Assembly: GCA_014529385.2 (NCBI GenBank)
Contig: CM043960.1
Location: 25,298,396-25,362,395, forward strand
Source: Adiantum capillus-veneris
Lineage: Eukaryota > Streptophyta > Polypodiopsida > Polypodiales > Pteridaceae
Reading direction: 5' to 3'
DNA length: 64,000 bases
Shown here: positions 33,901-43,758 of the stretch, one piece after another
Numbering within the stretch: the stretch's first letter is position 1
Layout of the letters: every line of letters starts with the position of its first letter
Notes under the pieces: model-generated
The model's database searches: none
What the model saw: the letters and a program-made list of their open reading frames with translations, nothing else
What the model was told of the DNA's origin: nothing
Translations under genes and position numbers: made by a program

Positions 33901-35364
33901 CTTGGGCACCCCTACTTGGGATGAGCTTCTGGAGAGACAGAGTTGACGTGCAGGTTGCTCTCCTACTGCCATGTGTACAGTTTGCTCCTTTTGGCTTAAT
34001 TCCTAGTACCCACCAACTTATAAAGTCTTGCCGAGGGGCCTAAATGACTTTAGCTGAGCCTAGCTTCTTCTTTACTAATCGGATTCTAGCGCCGATCGAC
34101 CGAACCAATTGTCTGCTGCCAAGATAGATTGGCTTTTATCCTTCAGTAATGCTGTGAGGATTGTAGCATATTACCTTGTTCTCCTCAAAGAACATACAGC
34201 TCCAAAGAGCCTCACAGAAGTCTTAATGAAGAGGCACAATGTGCGTGCATTGCTATTAGGAGTTTATACACTACATATGGATGTGTAATTGTTTCTTTTT
34301 CATATGAATGGAAATGCATTTTTTTAAAGTTGTTTGCTGGGTGGCATTTGCTGAGTACCAATCTCTCCAGCACCTTGAGTGCTTAGTAGTGCTTTCATTT
34401 ACCAAACATGTTCTTTTGCAGTGCTGTATTGAAGCCTTTCAGCCGGGTAACTAGGCGTGTTACGGAGCTTTCTGAGGCACTTGAGCCTTTGTTCCAGAAG
34501 TATACAGAACCTATCCGCAGAGGGACTGTGAAGCCTGATGACCAAGGAAAACGAAAGCTGTTTTCATTCATACAACCACATGTCACTTCAGCTCTTCATC
34601 AGACTTGTAGCCTCTCCTTTTCTGCCAACTCGTTATTGCTTAATGGCCAAAAGAAAATCTCTGCAGATCATTTAGAGTTAGACTTTCAACTCTCACTTTG
34701 CAGCAAGTATCTTCTCATTTCAGCATTCATCTGCTCAAGAAATCCTGCTACATTGGATGCTACTTTCTTCGACTCAAGTGGAGGCAGCAGTAAGAAGCGC
34801 AGAAGAAGGTAAGAAACATTCTCTCCTTCGTTTTGGAATGCTTTACGCATGTGCTGACACATTGTGGCTATGGTGTAAGCTGATGTTCTTGGTGCCTGCT
34901 GGGCTGCATTCTTGATTACAGAAGCTCCCAGACTGCAGTAGAGAAGAAGGAGCTTGAAAGGCAAGAAAAACTTTTGAAAGGACCTGGAACGTTCCCTCTT
35001 GAGCGGCTTCTGGCCATTTTTTGCTGCATTTCTGCCGATTTTGCTGATGAGCTAGACGAAATTGAACTGACTTCAATGGACCAGCGCAGTGGTGTAGAGA
35101 TGTCGTCTGATGTTCTGATGCAAGTGTCTACGCTTGTCAATGCCAATCTTCTTTATAGGGGCTCCAGTGATCTACTGGAAGGAGCTCCCAGATATCGCTG
35201 CAATGCAAGTGATGATCTAATTCAAGCGGTATGCCTCGGATAATAATTGTTAGTTCTGATCTTACTGAATGCAAAGTGAATATGTAGTTCTACTTTTTAT
35301 TTTTGGCTTTCAGGTTTCCAGGAGTGTTAACTTCCCCCTTTCAAGATACTTGTACAGAATGTAA
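24911..35364 (+). CDS. ORC5: Origin recognition complex subunit 5, five exons
   Basis: Exons I infer: 24911-25543, 25662-25969, 34422-34808, 34922-35228 and 35314-35364, giving 561 residues, close to other plant ORC5 proteins. ORC5 is an AAA+-type subunit of the nuclear complex that marks replication origins and loads MCM helicase. The Walker A motif GGASTGKT is at residues 115-122 and Walker B VVYLIFD at 224-230. Exon 3 carries AVLKPFSRVTRRVTELSEAL; exon 4 carries LKGPGTFPLERLLAIF of the C-terminal winged-helix region; exon 5 ends VNFPLSRYLYRM. The first 75 residues are a basic, likely disordered lead. Introns 1, 3 and 4 have GT-AG ends in matching phase; intron 2 appears to use GC-AG. No stop or frameshift is present, so the gene looks intact. 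Confidence 0.92.
27095..29695 (-). mobile_element. hAT DNA transposon nested in the Chromo-G LTR
   Basis: The 2601-bp element has terminal inverted repeats CAGAGTTACATGGGACGG and, on the other strand, CATAGTTACAGGGGACGG. It is flanked by an exact 8-bp duplication GTAAAAGT at 27087-27094 and 29696-29703, both hallmarks of hAT elements. GGGACGG words repeat just inside both ends and may be transposase-binding subterminal repeats. The minus strand carries a broken transposase gene. Confidence 0.93.
27435..29615 (-). pseudogene. hAT transposase (BED finger, DUF659-type core, C-terminal dimerisation domain)
   Basis: The start MSSQANSASQAGSSRR at 29615 lies 80 bases inside the element end. A BED-type zinc-finger region follows (ARPWTCKL, then LLHEPSHEVKFCPRV in a second frame). 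The catalytic DUF659/RNase H-like core is in 28377-29081: VSLLVDAWSDTRKQFTHRV, then MVADGEASNRAAGAIIE and HVTFCMAHCLNNLLKDIG. The C-terminal hAT dimerisation domain (27435-27821) reads SCLEQLWSVFSHIASKKRNRL. Frames change at about 29440, 29080, 28360, 28060 and 27830; an intron could explain the second, but no good acceptor is visible. A tandem duplication of 24 bases repeats LVFVSAN near 27650-27690. The enzyme is probably inactive. Confidence 0.88.
30906..31260 (-). pseudogene. Chromo-G gag tail joined to chromodomain C-terminus
   Basis: A lysine/serine-rich stretch (SKKRPAKRSFAKAAPEASQ in one frame) leads straight into GKIARQYLMKFKNYPPMDA followed by KWMEEIELRATKC, the second half of a chromodomain closely similar to that of Chromo-F. 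The protein stops at 30906. The join marks the edge of a deletion that removed zinc knuckle, protease, reverse transcriptase, RNase H and integrase. Confidence 0.72.
31312..32573 (-). pseudogene. Chromo-G gag remnant
   Basis: A start MADRTNDAKKEGSSS at 32573 matches the style of the Chromo-F gag start. The 137-codon frame 31312-31725 carries the Gypsy capsid (Retrotrans_gag) pattern: FEDKMKALTFLQQFDTTY, KASKVRKAATFLKGNAPSWW and MTNRHQHNAATCKSLEKYNRK. Between them the frame is broken and glutamine/proline-rich. This shows that a gag capsid gene was once present; in its current state it could not produce particles without helper proteins. Confidence 0.75.
32678..34107 (-). repeat. Chromo-G 5' LTR (right copy)
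   Basis: Starts TGTCGTAGGGCGG and ends near CGAACCA. It matches 26774-27094 plus 29704-30781 throughout. A short tandem unit (ACTTCATAAACTTT, three to four copies) at about 32720-32762 is expanded here compared with the left copy. A CA microsatellite lies at 33846-33861. Confidence 0.85.
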
Positions 35365-37660
35365 CCCGTTTTGTTCTACGTGAATATGTTAGCATCATGC
35401 TTGTTGGGAGGCCATTAAGCTAGCTTTATTGTGGAGGCTACTCCTGCTCCTTTGATCTTGCACTGCTATCTAATGATAATTCATCATTCCAATGAAACTC
35501 CGTTTCAAGGCCTATCGGATCAGAAACCTTGTTTTCAAGGCCCCTCGTCTTATGTTTCGTGCCAACCATTCTCTGAAAGTTCTGAAGGTTGCATACAAAT
35601 CATAACTATGAAAAGCTGTCCCTAATCCATTCCATTGAAAAGAGCAAGTTGTTTCTGTCTTAGATGGCCTTGCTGGCCTTGTTCCGTTTCCCATTCCATG
35701 TGGCTATGGATGATGAAGGTATGCCCTACTCAGTGGCAACTTGGGCAGGCACATGCTGACATTGTAATATGAAGCAGGGAAGGGAATTACTTGTAATATG
35801 GATTGCCAATTATCTTGCTTTTGGGGATTGCTTAGCAATCTTCTCCTTGCCGACATAAAGTTTTCAATGGTCTGATGCCTCACTGTGACAGAATATTGGT
35901 TTGCACACCATAGACCTTTGCATGTCTACACCTATCTAATGAATTTTGATGCTACAGATGTAGCCCTTGTTTGTACACAATCAATAGCTGTTTTTTGTTA
36001 TATGTTTGATGCTAGGATCAATCCTGATAATTATCACATAGCTCACTAAGAAAGCACTCATTTCAAGGTATGAAGTTATCAAATTGGATTTATTTTGCTT
36101 GCCTAAATGAACCCAATTCGCAAATGATTAGAGAATTTGTCATTCATGTGCTGTGTTCATAGATTACTTCGAAAACCTCAAGATTCAATGACAAGGAGAA
36201 ACTGTTTTATTCAAGTATATATTTGTATACATTGAGGTTGTAGGATGTTATCATTATAGAATTTGAGTCTTAATTGTGTAGATGCTATGTATCAACAAAA
36301 CTCCCATGTACCATAGACATGGGGAACATTGGTCACTTGTCTCCTTTTTGTCAGAATTGTAGCATAGTTAGCAGCTGACTTGTGTCTCTTACTTCTTGTA
36401 GCCATGACTTAAAGTAGTGCTTTTTGGTACGAGGAGACAAATTGGGTTTGCAACAAATTGATATCCTCCTCGGCAATCTCTTTGGCTTCCAAAGCTGTAG
36501 CGAAAACCAAGCTCTGAAAATTGGGCAGTACAGGCACCGATTAATTGAGGAGCTTGTGATGCATCATAGTTCCTCCTACAGGTTTCATGCCTCACAAAAG
36601 ACCACTCTGCCACCATAGCAATATATTACGTGGGTATGTAAACATGGATTCTCAAAAGCAAGGTCATTTGAGGCTATCCAAGACTTTCTATATGCCCCCA
36701 CATGTAGGAAAAAAGGTTTTAAAAAATAAAATAAAATTGAACAACACACCAGAGGGCCCACATGGGGAGGTGCTTATCCCTTCCAAACATTAGCCATGAA
36801 ACATGGTCAGGCAAGGAAAAAGGCTTTCATTGTTGTGATTATGGTCCAAAATCATGGAATATCATGGGAGATCCAATTTGGAAGGTTTAAATTTCCTTAA
36901 ACTGGCCCATACAATTTGGGGTGCTCCTAAACTGACCCCTCTACCCTACATGGAGTAGTTATAGTGTAGCAAAGGTCAAAATGTGCATATATTGCTTTTC
37001 TTGTGCTTGCATGTATGAAAAAGTTGAAGGAGACAAAATTATCCCTCATCATCACAACCACCACCATTTGCTTCAAAATATAAACTTCTATGGCTTCTTG
37101 CTATCTTTAAGGCCCTCCACACTCTGTCATGAAGATATTAGGAGGAAGTCAACAGTCTTATGCATTAATTGTGTGTATGATAGCACAACCAAAGACATTG
37201 CAAGGTGTGACCTCTACTCAAATGTTGCTTGCCTTTGTATAAATCCACATTAACATCATTGTCAACAAACAAAGGATAATCATCTCATAATGAGTGCACA
37301 CCTCTTGTTTTCCACAAGCCCATCCACCTTGTTAGTTGCTAGTTCTTTAAAAACTCCAAGGAAAAATTTCTATGGACTCAAGTTTAATGACTCTTATATA
37401 GAAAAATGTATGTCTTGTTCTCTACGAGAACCCGCAAAGGAGAGAAGTGCATAGATGAAGAATAAAGTAATCCATATCAAGAACATATCAACTAGGTAGC
37501 TTCAATGCACTTTTGATTATGCTAATGCAGAGCTCTACAAAAGCACAAAGCCAGTTGGAAAAGACATAATCAAGATGGCCAAAGGAATTTAGTATCAATA
37601 TTGTGTTCTTCTATTTTTGACCAAATCCCAATATCACATTCTAGATATGGTCATGGCCAT
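35365..37660. other. ORC5 downstream region, no gene recognised
   Basis: The first few hundred bases should include the ORC5 3' untranslated region. Frames of 60-90 codons (for example 36389-36616 and 36981-37253) show no family motif. No terminal repeats were found. Confidence 0.5.
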
Positions 37661-37668
37661 GCATGCTT

Positions 37669-37770
37669 ATAAGTTATTCGCTATGATAATGTGCTAGGTT
37701 TGCTGAAACAACACTCAAGATCTATAAATTATTTGCTATGATAATGTGCAAGGTCTATTGAAACAACACT
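37669..37770. repeat. Direct duplication, 47-base unit, period 55
   Basis: The unit ending AAACAACACT occurs at 37669-37715 and 37724-37770 with five to six differences, containing the shared core GCTATGATAATGTGC. Confidence 0.8.
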
Positions 37771-38175
37771 TTTAGATGCTCAAGATCTTTGCTTTTTGGA
37801 TGCAGTGATGGTAAGTATATCAGTGTTGTGATTGGCGAGAGGGACCATGGCGTCAAGATCTACTAATATGGGACTAATCTCTGTAGCTCTACCCAAGAGG
37901 GTCACATGACTTGAAAAGTGACTTGTTGTAGGGTCTTGTTCAAATCTACTACTCTGGGAGAAATGTATCACCTAACTATGAATGGTTCCTGTGCTAAACC
38001 TTGTCAAACTTGGTAATAAGAATGTTTGTGCTTATGTAACTCCAACAAGATAGTCCAAGGCATCATTGTTGAGTGTAATTCATGCCCTTAGCTTTAGGTA
38101 CCAGGGGTTCAACCATGGGATCAAGGGCCTTTGTGCAAAATCAAGAACGTTTGCAAATCTCGGTTGTCGATGTGT

Positions 38176-38483
38176 AAAAACTAAACTCGGGATCTTGAGT
38201 TTAGTTTTATGGTGGGGTCCATAAAAACTAAACTCGGGATCTCGAGTTTAGTTTTTATGTCAAGATCCCGAGTTTACCTTCAAATAGATGTGAAATCACA
38301 TCTATTTTAACGAGGTCCACGCGGGCATGTTGGTCAAGGCGTGTGCTCACGTTGATGGTGAGGGTTCAAAAGCTGGCTAGGGAAGCGAGGGTGTCCCGAG
38401 ATTAGATCTCGACAAGTCCACGTGGTTGACCACTCAAAATTAGTTTTTTGAAATCTAAACTCGGGATCCCGAGTTTAGATTTC
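38176..38483. repeat. Cluster of palindromes centred on CTCGGGATC(C/T)CGAG
   Basis: Three inverted repeats share a core. 38176-38208 has 12-base perfect arms (AAAACTAAACTC). 38221-38258 has 16-base perfect arms (ATAAAAACTAAACTCG) around GGATCT. 38450-38483 is a perfect 34-base palindrome with half-site GAAATCTAAACTCGGGA. A fourth half-site (AGATCCCGAGTTTA) lies at 38264-38277. The flanks of the core differ between copies while arms still match within each, so symmetry is kept. A TACTTAAAGGGG box lies downstream near 38560. Function unknown. Confidence 0.9.
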
Positions 38484-38489
38484 ATCGAA

Positions 38490-40320
38490 CAATGGTCCAG
38501 ATTGGCTGCCATCCCATCTTTTAATTGGGACCATTGATCCCATGCTTTGGGACCCCGTGGTACTTAAAGGGGAGGAATTCTTGCCTCTCATCAGAGTTCT
38601 GAAGCCCTCTCTAAGAGAACAATGATGAAATCATCCCTCAATCTCATAATATACCAAGCATCAACATATGTAAAGGTTCCTTGTTTGCCTCTGCTAAGTT
38701 GCATAGCTGGCATATCCACTACTCTAGACATACCAAGTGTATCTGCCCGTCTCTGTCTGTAGTTGATGAAAGGAGGTGCAAAGCTATTCTATGACACATT
38801 GAACCCGTGTGAGAGCTGTGAGCCTATGTTTCTTGGCCATAAAATCAATCCATCCTAGGTAATGTTAAGAAAATGTTCCTTCTTAAAAACCATTTTCTTT
38901 CCCAATTCTCAAGGAGGAGTCACCCATGTCCTCTCTCTTATCAATTTGCATGAGAACTTGTTCAATGCCCTTGTTGATATCTAAATGTGTAAATGCGGAT
39001 GCCAATTTGTCCATATAAAGCTTCATACACCCAATCAGATCGTATATGATGGGGCAGGCTTGGTACCCAAATTTGTATATGATAGTGACCATTGTGATCA
39101 CTCCATATCTCTCTTTCATTCATACACCCAATTAAATCGTATATGATGGGGTAGGCTTGGTACCCAGATTTGTACTCCAAATAATAATTATGGATGTCAC
39201 CAAGGTATCAAACAACCATAGCTTAGTGCAAGGCTCTGGTTGCAAGGTCGATTTAACTTACTAAATCTGGTCTTTTGCAAGACAAGTTGAAAGTGTAAAT
39301 ATACAGAAATTCGATGTGTAAGAGCATGCATGCATCAAATAGAAGTGTCAAGAACATGCCACACAACGATGACATGATGCAATCTAGTTATCTAAAAAAT
39401 TGACCACTTTGTGGAGGTAATATTATCCAAATTGAATGAAAATTGGCATAGAGGGGTAAATTTAACCTAGCAATCAATTAGTGATCACCATATTTAATAT
39501 ATGAAAGCTACCCAAAAATCTAGCTTTTGGCCTATAGTAAAAGAGATAGCCTTGATCTTGAGATAATGAGGCTAGCTACCTTATTGTATTCTACCATTTA
39601 ATTTATACATTGTAGTATTTTCTTTAAAAAAAAACCATCTAGAAACAAGTAAACCCATAATTTTATTAGGGCCAAAGAGGAGAAAAATGAGTTGTTTAAA
39701 ATGGTTTTAAGTTAGCGAAGGTGTTATGGTCAAAACAACTCCAAATATAGCTGTTGAAATCAGAATGAGGAGTATCTAATGCATTTAAAGTGTATCTATA
39801 AAGATACCTTTATGAATGAAGTACGAGTCACTTTTCTTGTTTTTTGTGTCTTTTTTTGGTTCATTCAGATATCTCCATTGTTTTTGCCACAGGGTGAAAG
39901 CATGTTAACGTGTCGCGCTTTTTGTGCTAGTTAGCAGTTTCAAGTTAGCACGTTTTAAAAAAGTTGGGCGTCCGGTAAAATTTTTACAATTCGTATCAAA
40001 ATTTGTCGGAGGTTGTACATTTGGATTCCTTGTTTCAAGAGCTTTCTACTGATATATCATATGTCATAGATCTTGGAGATGTAGCTCATGTTATTGTACT
40101 AGTTAGCATATGCCAAAATTGTGCTAGTTAGCATTGTCCGGGACACCAAAAAGCATGAAAAGTTAACATGCTTATAGCTCACAACATCCCTTTTGAATAT
40201 CAGTTTTCCCTCTTTCTCTTCTTGCTAGTAGCTTTTTTCCACTTCTTTCCTTTTCTTCTTTAGAGTATTTCTCTTGCTTAGAGCTGCCTTGTTGTTGATC
40301 TTACACAGACCTTCATAAAT
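38490..40320. other. No gene recognised; contains a 54-base direct duplication
   Basis: The unit beginning CATACACCCAAT and containing CGTATATGATGGGG occurs at 39024-39077 and 39121-39174, in the same direction with a period of 97. The rest shows no coding motif. Confidence 0.6.
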
Positions 40321-40323
40321 ACC

Positions 40324-40587
40324 TTGTGTTATCTCTCACAAAGATACACCATATTGTCTCTTCAAGTGTTCTCCAAGTGTTACCTTGAACCCTAAATTTC
40401 ATATGAAAGTCAAGCTCATTGAAGAGTATGCAACTACAAGAAGTGCAAGAAATAGGTTGTGTTATCTCTCACAAAGATACACCTGATTGTCTCTTCACGT
40501 GTACTCCAAGTGTTACCTCAAACCCTAAATTTCATATGAAAATCAAGTCATTGAACAGTATGCAACTACAAGAAGTGCAAGAAAAAG
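40324..40587. repeat. Tandem duplication, 133-base period, two copies
   Basis: TTGTGTTATCTCTCACAAAG starts both units (40324 and 40457). They stay alike through AACCCTAAATTTCATATGAAA to TGCAACTACAAGAAGTGCAA, with about ten differences and one small gap. Confidence 0.9.
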
Positions 40588-40839
40588 AGCTCTCAGAAGT
40601 GTAGAAGAAGCTAACCAACTTTGCAATGAAGGAAAGAAACACATTGACCTTTGAACAGATGGAAGCATTTACCCAATAGATCCACTATTAGGAAGCTACT
40701 CATCATTTCATTATGTACATGAGTTGATTAGATTTGTTGGAGATTGAGCTTAATGTTTACTGAGTTCTTGTTCAAGTTTCACTCAGGGACAAAACCAACA
40801 TCTTCCATACATCTCTCATCTTAAGCATACACAATGTGT

Positions 40840-41516
40840 CTATGAATCATGAGTAAATGAACTTGAAGCAAAAGTAGCAAAACTTACATAGTTAAATAAA
40901 CATTTGAAGAATGTTAAAGAAACACCCATTGGTTTTAAAGTAAGAATAAAACAAATGAAACAAATTAACAATTTAACAGAGTCTTTTGAAGAAAGGAAAA
41001 AGAATGAAACTAGCTAAGGGTAATGTCACTAGCATTTCAGGTCATGACATGTCAAATGCTAAAGAAAGAGTGACATTTCTAAATGAGATGATGAATAGAT
41101 CACATATCTTAGGGCTTCTCAAAATACCTAAAAATCTAAAACCTAAAAAAAATGTCCTTTAAGATATGAAATCATTGGTTGATCCGTCACAAATGCAAGA
41201 GGTATGTGATACAATAGGGAGGGATATAGAGCCATCTCAAGCATTTGGTTTAGGATTTCAAGATACAATATATTTATAGCCTTTGGACTTCCTAGACCTC
41301 ACAATGTTGGGAAAGTGAGACTCTTATTGAATGAAGAGATACCAAAACAATTTGGTGAATATTCCCATATTCAAGGAGAGATTCCATATGAGAAAGCAAA
41401 GAAAAAATGTGTGTTTGAATACACTATTTTTTATAATATTTAGATGGATATTTAAAAAGTTCAAATTACCATGGTAAAATATTATGGAATAGATGAAACC
41501 AAATATGCAGGAAAGC
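40840..41516 (+). pseudogene. Unrecognised decayed coding region, upstream part
   Basis: Protein-like text can be followed through a few stops and one frameshift (near 41276). It starts with a lysine-rich, probably coiled-coil part (NELEAKVAKLT, LTESFEERKKNET), then FLNEMMNRSHILGLLKIPKN, then GKVRLLLNEEIPKQFGEYSH and KAKKKCVFEYTIFYNI. I do not recognise the family; it could be a gag-like protein of an unknown element. It is cut at 41516 by a solo LTR and the text resumes at 43094 after the target duplication. Confidence 0.45.
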
Positions 41517-42003
41517 TGTCATAAAATCTAATATGTAACTAACCCAAATGATTTTAAACTGATCATTTAATGTGGGAGAATAAATGGGAACAAGAGTTAG
41601 AATATAGATATGTGATTATGGATCTATCTCAGCACAAGACCAAAGTCAATGGGTCCAAATGAGAGATGGTATGTCAGAGAGCAATGCTAGCTAATGGAGC
41701 TTGAAAGACCTTAGGGTTAGCTTCATTAAAGACCTCCAAAGGTTCGTGTTAAAAGTCCTTAGACCTAGGACCTTTAGGTAATTTAGACCTTAGACAAGCT
41801 AATCCTGTGCTTGAGGTGCTTGTTGTGCTTGAGTTGACTAAGGTGCTTGAGGTGCTTGTCGTGCTTGATGACTAAGGTTCTTGAGGTGCTTGTCATGCTT
41901 TATGACTAAGGTGCTTGAAGTGCTTGAGGGGCTTGTGTTATTCCAAAGTCAACATGATCCCTGCAAAGGAGGGGGCGAGCCTAAAGCTAGGGGCATGAGA
42001 GAG

Positions 42004-42076
<73 letters not shown>

Positions 42077-43093
42077 GGCAAGCCCAACTCAAGAGGTAAT
42101 AAGGACACATGTCAAGCACCTACACATGTTGCCCTCATGTAGTGCCTAAATCCTATTGGTTGACCTCTAAAAGGATCCAATAAGAATTTAGTTTATTTAA
42201 TTAATTATTTAATCATTATTCAAGTCCTCTCTCTCAAAGGGGTATGAAGAACACTTGTACTAATGCTACCCTTGTTGCTTGATATGCATAAAGCATGTGA
42301 TTGGCCAGGCTTGAGGAGGTCCAATCACCATCAAGGAAGAGCTAGAAGAGGGGGTCGACCAAGCAAGGAGGGGGAGTGCCTGCCCATATACCCTCTCTCA
42401 TTCACTCACTCACACTCACACACTTATTCTCATAGTGTGCTGTGCAAGAACACCACTTCCTTCTCCAAGCTCGAGAAGTTGAGAGCCTACACCAACAACT
42501 CTTGGCTATAAAATGCAAAATCCAACCAAGAGCCATGCTCCAAAGTGCATCCTTTCCATCTCCTTTATCTCCATTACTATGCTATTATGCTATGTTAAGC
42601 AACAAAGGTAATATCAAGTGAGGAGTCTTTGTCTTTCTTGTAATAATACTTCTTCTTTCTCTTCCCTACTCTCATTCCCTGCTAGCTCTCTCCACCTTTA
42701 AGGGCGTTTGAGGTCTTGGGATTAAGGCCAGGGACAAGTTATTGCTTTCATTAGATTAAGTTAAGGGCATAATATTGGTGCATGAAGTTTTCCATCTTCG
42801 TTGCACCAACGAGGTCTCACAGAACACAAATCTTGTATTGTACCAAGTTTCTCTACATGGGAGAATCTATAATACAAAAGCCTTTTGGAGGGGGGACCGG
42901 CTCCAAGTGAATCCGTTCCTCAACTGTTGTCAATTTCTCTAATCCTTTCTCTCTCTCTTTTACAAGTATTGCTGATGCCAAGCTAATTAGGTGTAATGTT
43001 CATTTTGCTACTTTTAATGAAGTACTTTTCTTATGCTCCTTAAACAACCTTCTTAAAGGAAATGTTCACTATGGTTATTTAAATTCCACTACA
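41517..43093 (+). repeat. Solo LTR of a chromovirus family related to Chromo-F
   Basis: The 1577-bp repeat starts TGTCATAAAATC, ends CCACTACA and is flanked by AAAGC at 41512-41516 and 43094-43098, a perfect 5-bp target duplication. Read on the plus strand it aligns along its length with the reverse complement of the Chromo-F 5' LTR (for example CTACACCAACAACTCTTGGC and TTTTGGAGGGGGGAC). There is no internal region, so the two LTRs of an older insertion have recombined. A 70-base AC microsatellite occupies 42005-42075. Confidence 0.9.
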
Positions 43094-43640
43094 AAAGCTT
43101 GGCGGGACTTAAATTCAAAAAAATCCCGAAATAGAGAGGATCAATATCTAATTGATGAATAGAGCATTGAAATAATTCCAAGGAAAGAGAGATACCCCAT
43201 ACTACAAAGTGCAATAAAAAATGGAGTTATGGTGGATTGGATCAGCCCAAGTACCACCACATGAAAGTCATGACACATTTAAGTGGATTTTCTCTCATAC
43301 AAACGCTTTCATGTTGATTCTACTATTGTCTACTCTGTCGAATGGCATTTAAGTGCAAACTTGAAAGCTTTAAAATGCATGTTGGACATATCTACAGGTG
43401 CCAACATAGTTTACCATGTGTTTATTGTACGACAAGCATGGGAACAAAAATGTGGATGGCTACAAGTGTAGTTTGAAAACCACCCTCTAGACATGGAGGT
43501 GACAAGACAAGAAGCAATGCACTTGTATAATTATTTAACTAGTTTTATAGGAGACAACCACAAAGGATGAACTAAAGAAGAAATACAAAAACATAAGCTA
43601 CAAATAACCAGACATTATCCTTAGAAGAATCTTAAAACCA
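43094..43640 (+). pseudogene. Unrecognised decayed coding region, downstream part
   Basis: After the solo LTR, protein-like text continues with several stops and at least one change of frame. One frame gives VPPHESHDTFKWIFSHTN; another, open at 43283-43471, gives ANLKALKCMLDISTGANIV and RQAWEQKCGW. Lysine-rich text (DELKKKYKN) follows near 43575. No known domain is evident. It is probably the same ancient gene as 40840-41516, because the LTR duplicated only five bases at the insertion point. Confidence 0.4.
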
Positions 43641-43758
43641 CTATCATTGGCTTTGAAAAGAGTTAACACCTTGTATTTGTCATCTTTGCTCCAATAAAAT
43701 ATCAACTCTTGAGTCTCTTTACATTACTTTCTCTAGGCATGTTTTCTCTATATCTAAA

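Larger units (their letters stand above)
26774..34107 (-). mobile_element. Chromo-G: gag-only LTR element of chromovirus origin, inside ORC5 intron 2
   Basis: Two LTR copies of about 1.4 kb flank a 1.9-kb internal region that reads on the minus strand. The internal part has a decayed gag and the last part of a chromodomain but no protease, reverse transcriptase or integrase, so most of pol was deleted. A primer-site-like TGGTTCTGTTGCCGGA (minus strand of 32655-32670) lies next to the right LTR. An hAT transposon is nested in the left LTR. I could not settle the target duplication. Confidence 0.8.
25970..34421 (+). other. ORC5 intron 2, 8452 bp, apparent GC-AG splice pair
   Basis: The exon ends TTTTTTGAG and the intron starts GCAAGC, close to the GC-donor consensus AG|GCAAGT. 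The acceptor is TTCTTTTGCAG|TG. Both sides leave the codon split after two bases, and the joined text (LYSAFL-S-AVLKPF) has the spacing I expect for ORC5. A GT at 25976 keeps phase too, but adds two residues and has a poor donor context. The intron holds Chromo-G and its nested hAT; 25970-26773 and 34108-34421 look like original intron sequence. Confidence 0.75.

Noticed and set aside
26769-34102. GACCG as the target duplication of Chromo-G (26769-26773 and 34098-34102)
   Set aside because: It would force the LTR to end in GATC rather than CA, while LTR similarity seems to continue past it. Left undecided.
38176-38483. CRISPR-like array
   Set aside because: The units are palindromes with irregular spacing, only three copies, in a eukaryotic context with no cas genes.
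43283-43471. 62-codon plus-strand frame as a complete small gene
   Set aside because: Similar text continues on both sides across stops, so it is one open window in a longer decayed region.
40840-43640. Endogenous pararetrovirus (Caulimoviridae) as the source of the unknown relic
   Set aside because: No reverse transcriptase, RNase H or movement-protein signature could be seen on either side of the solo LTR.
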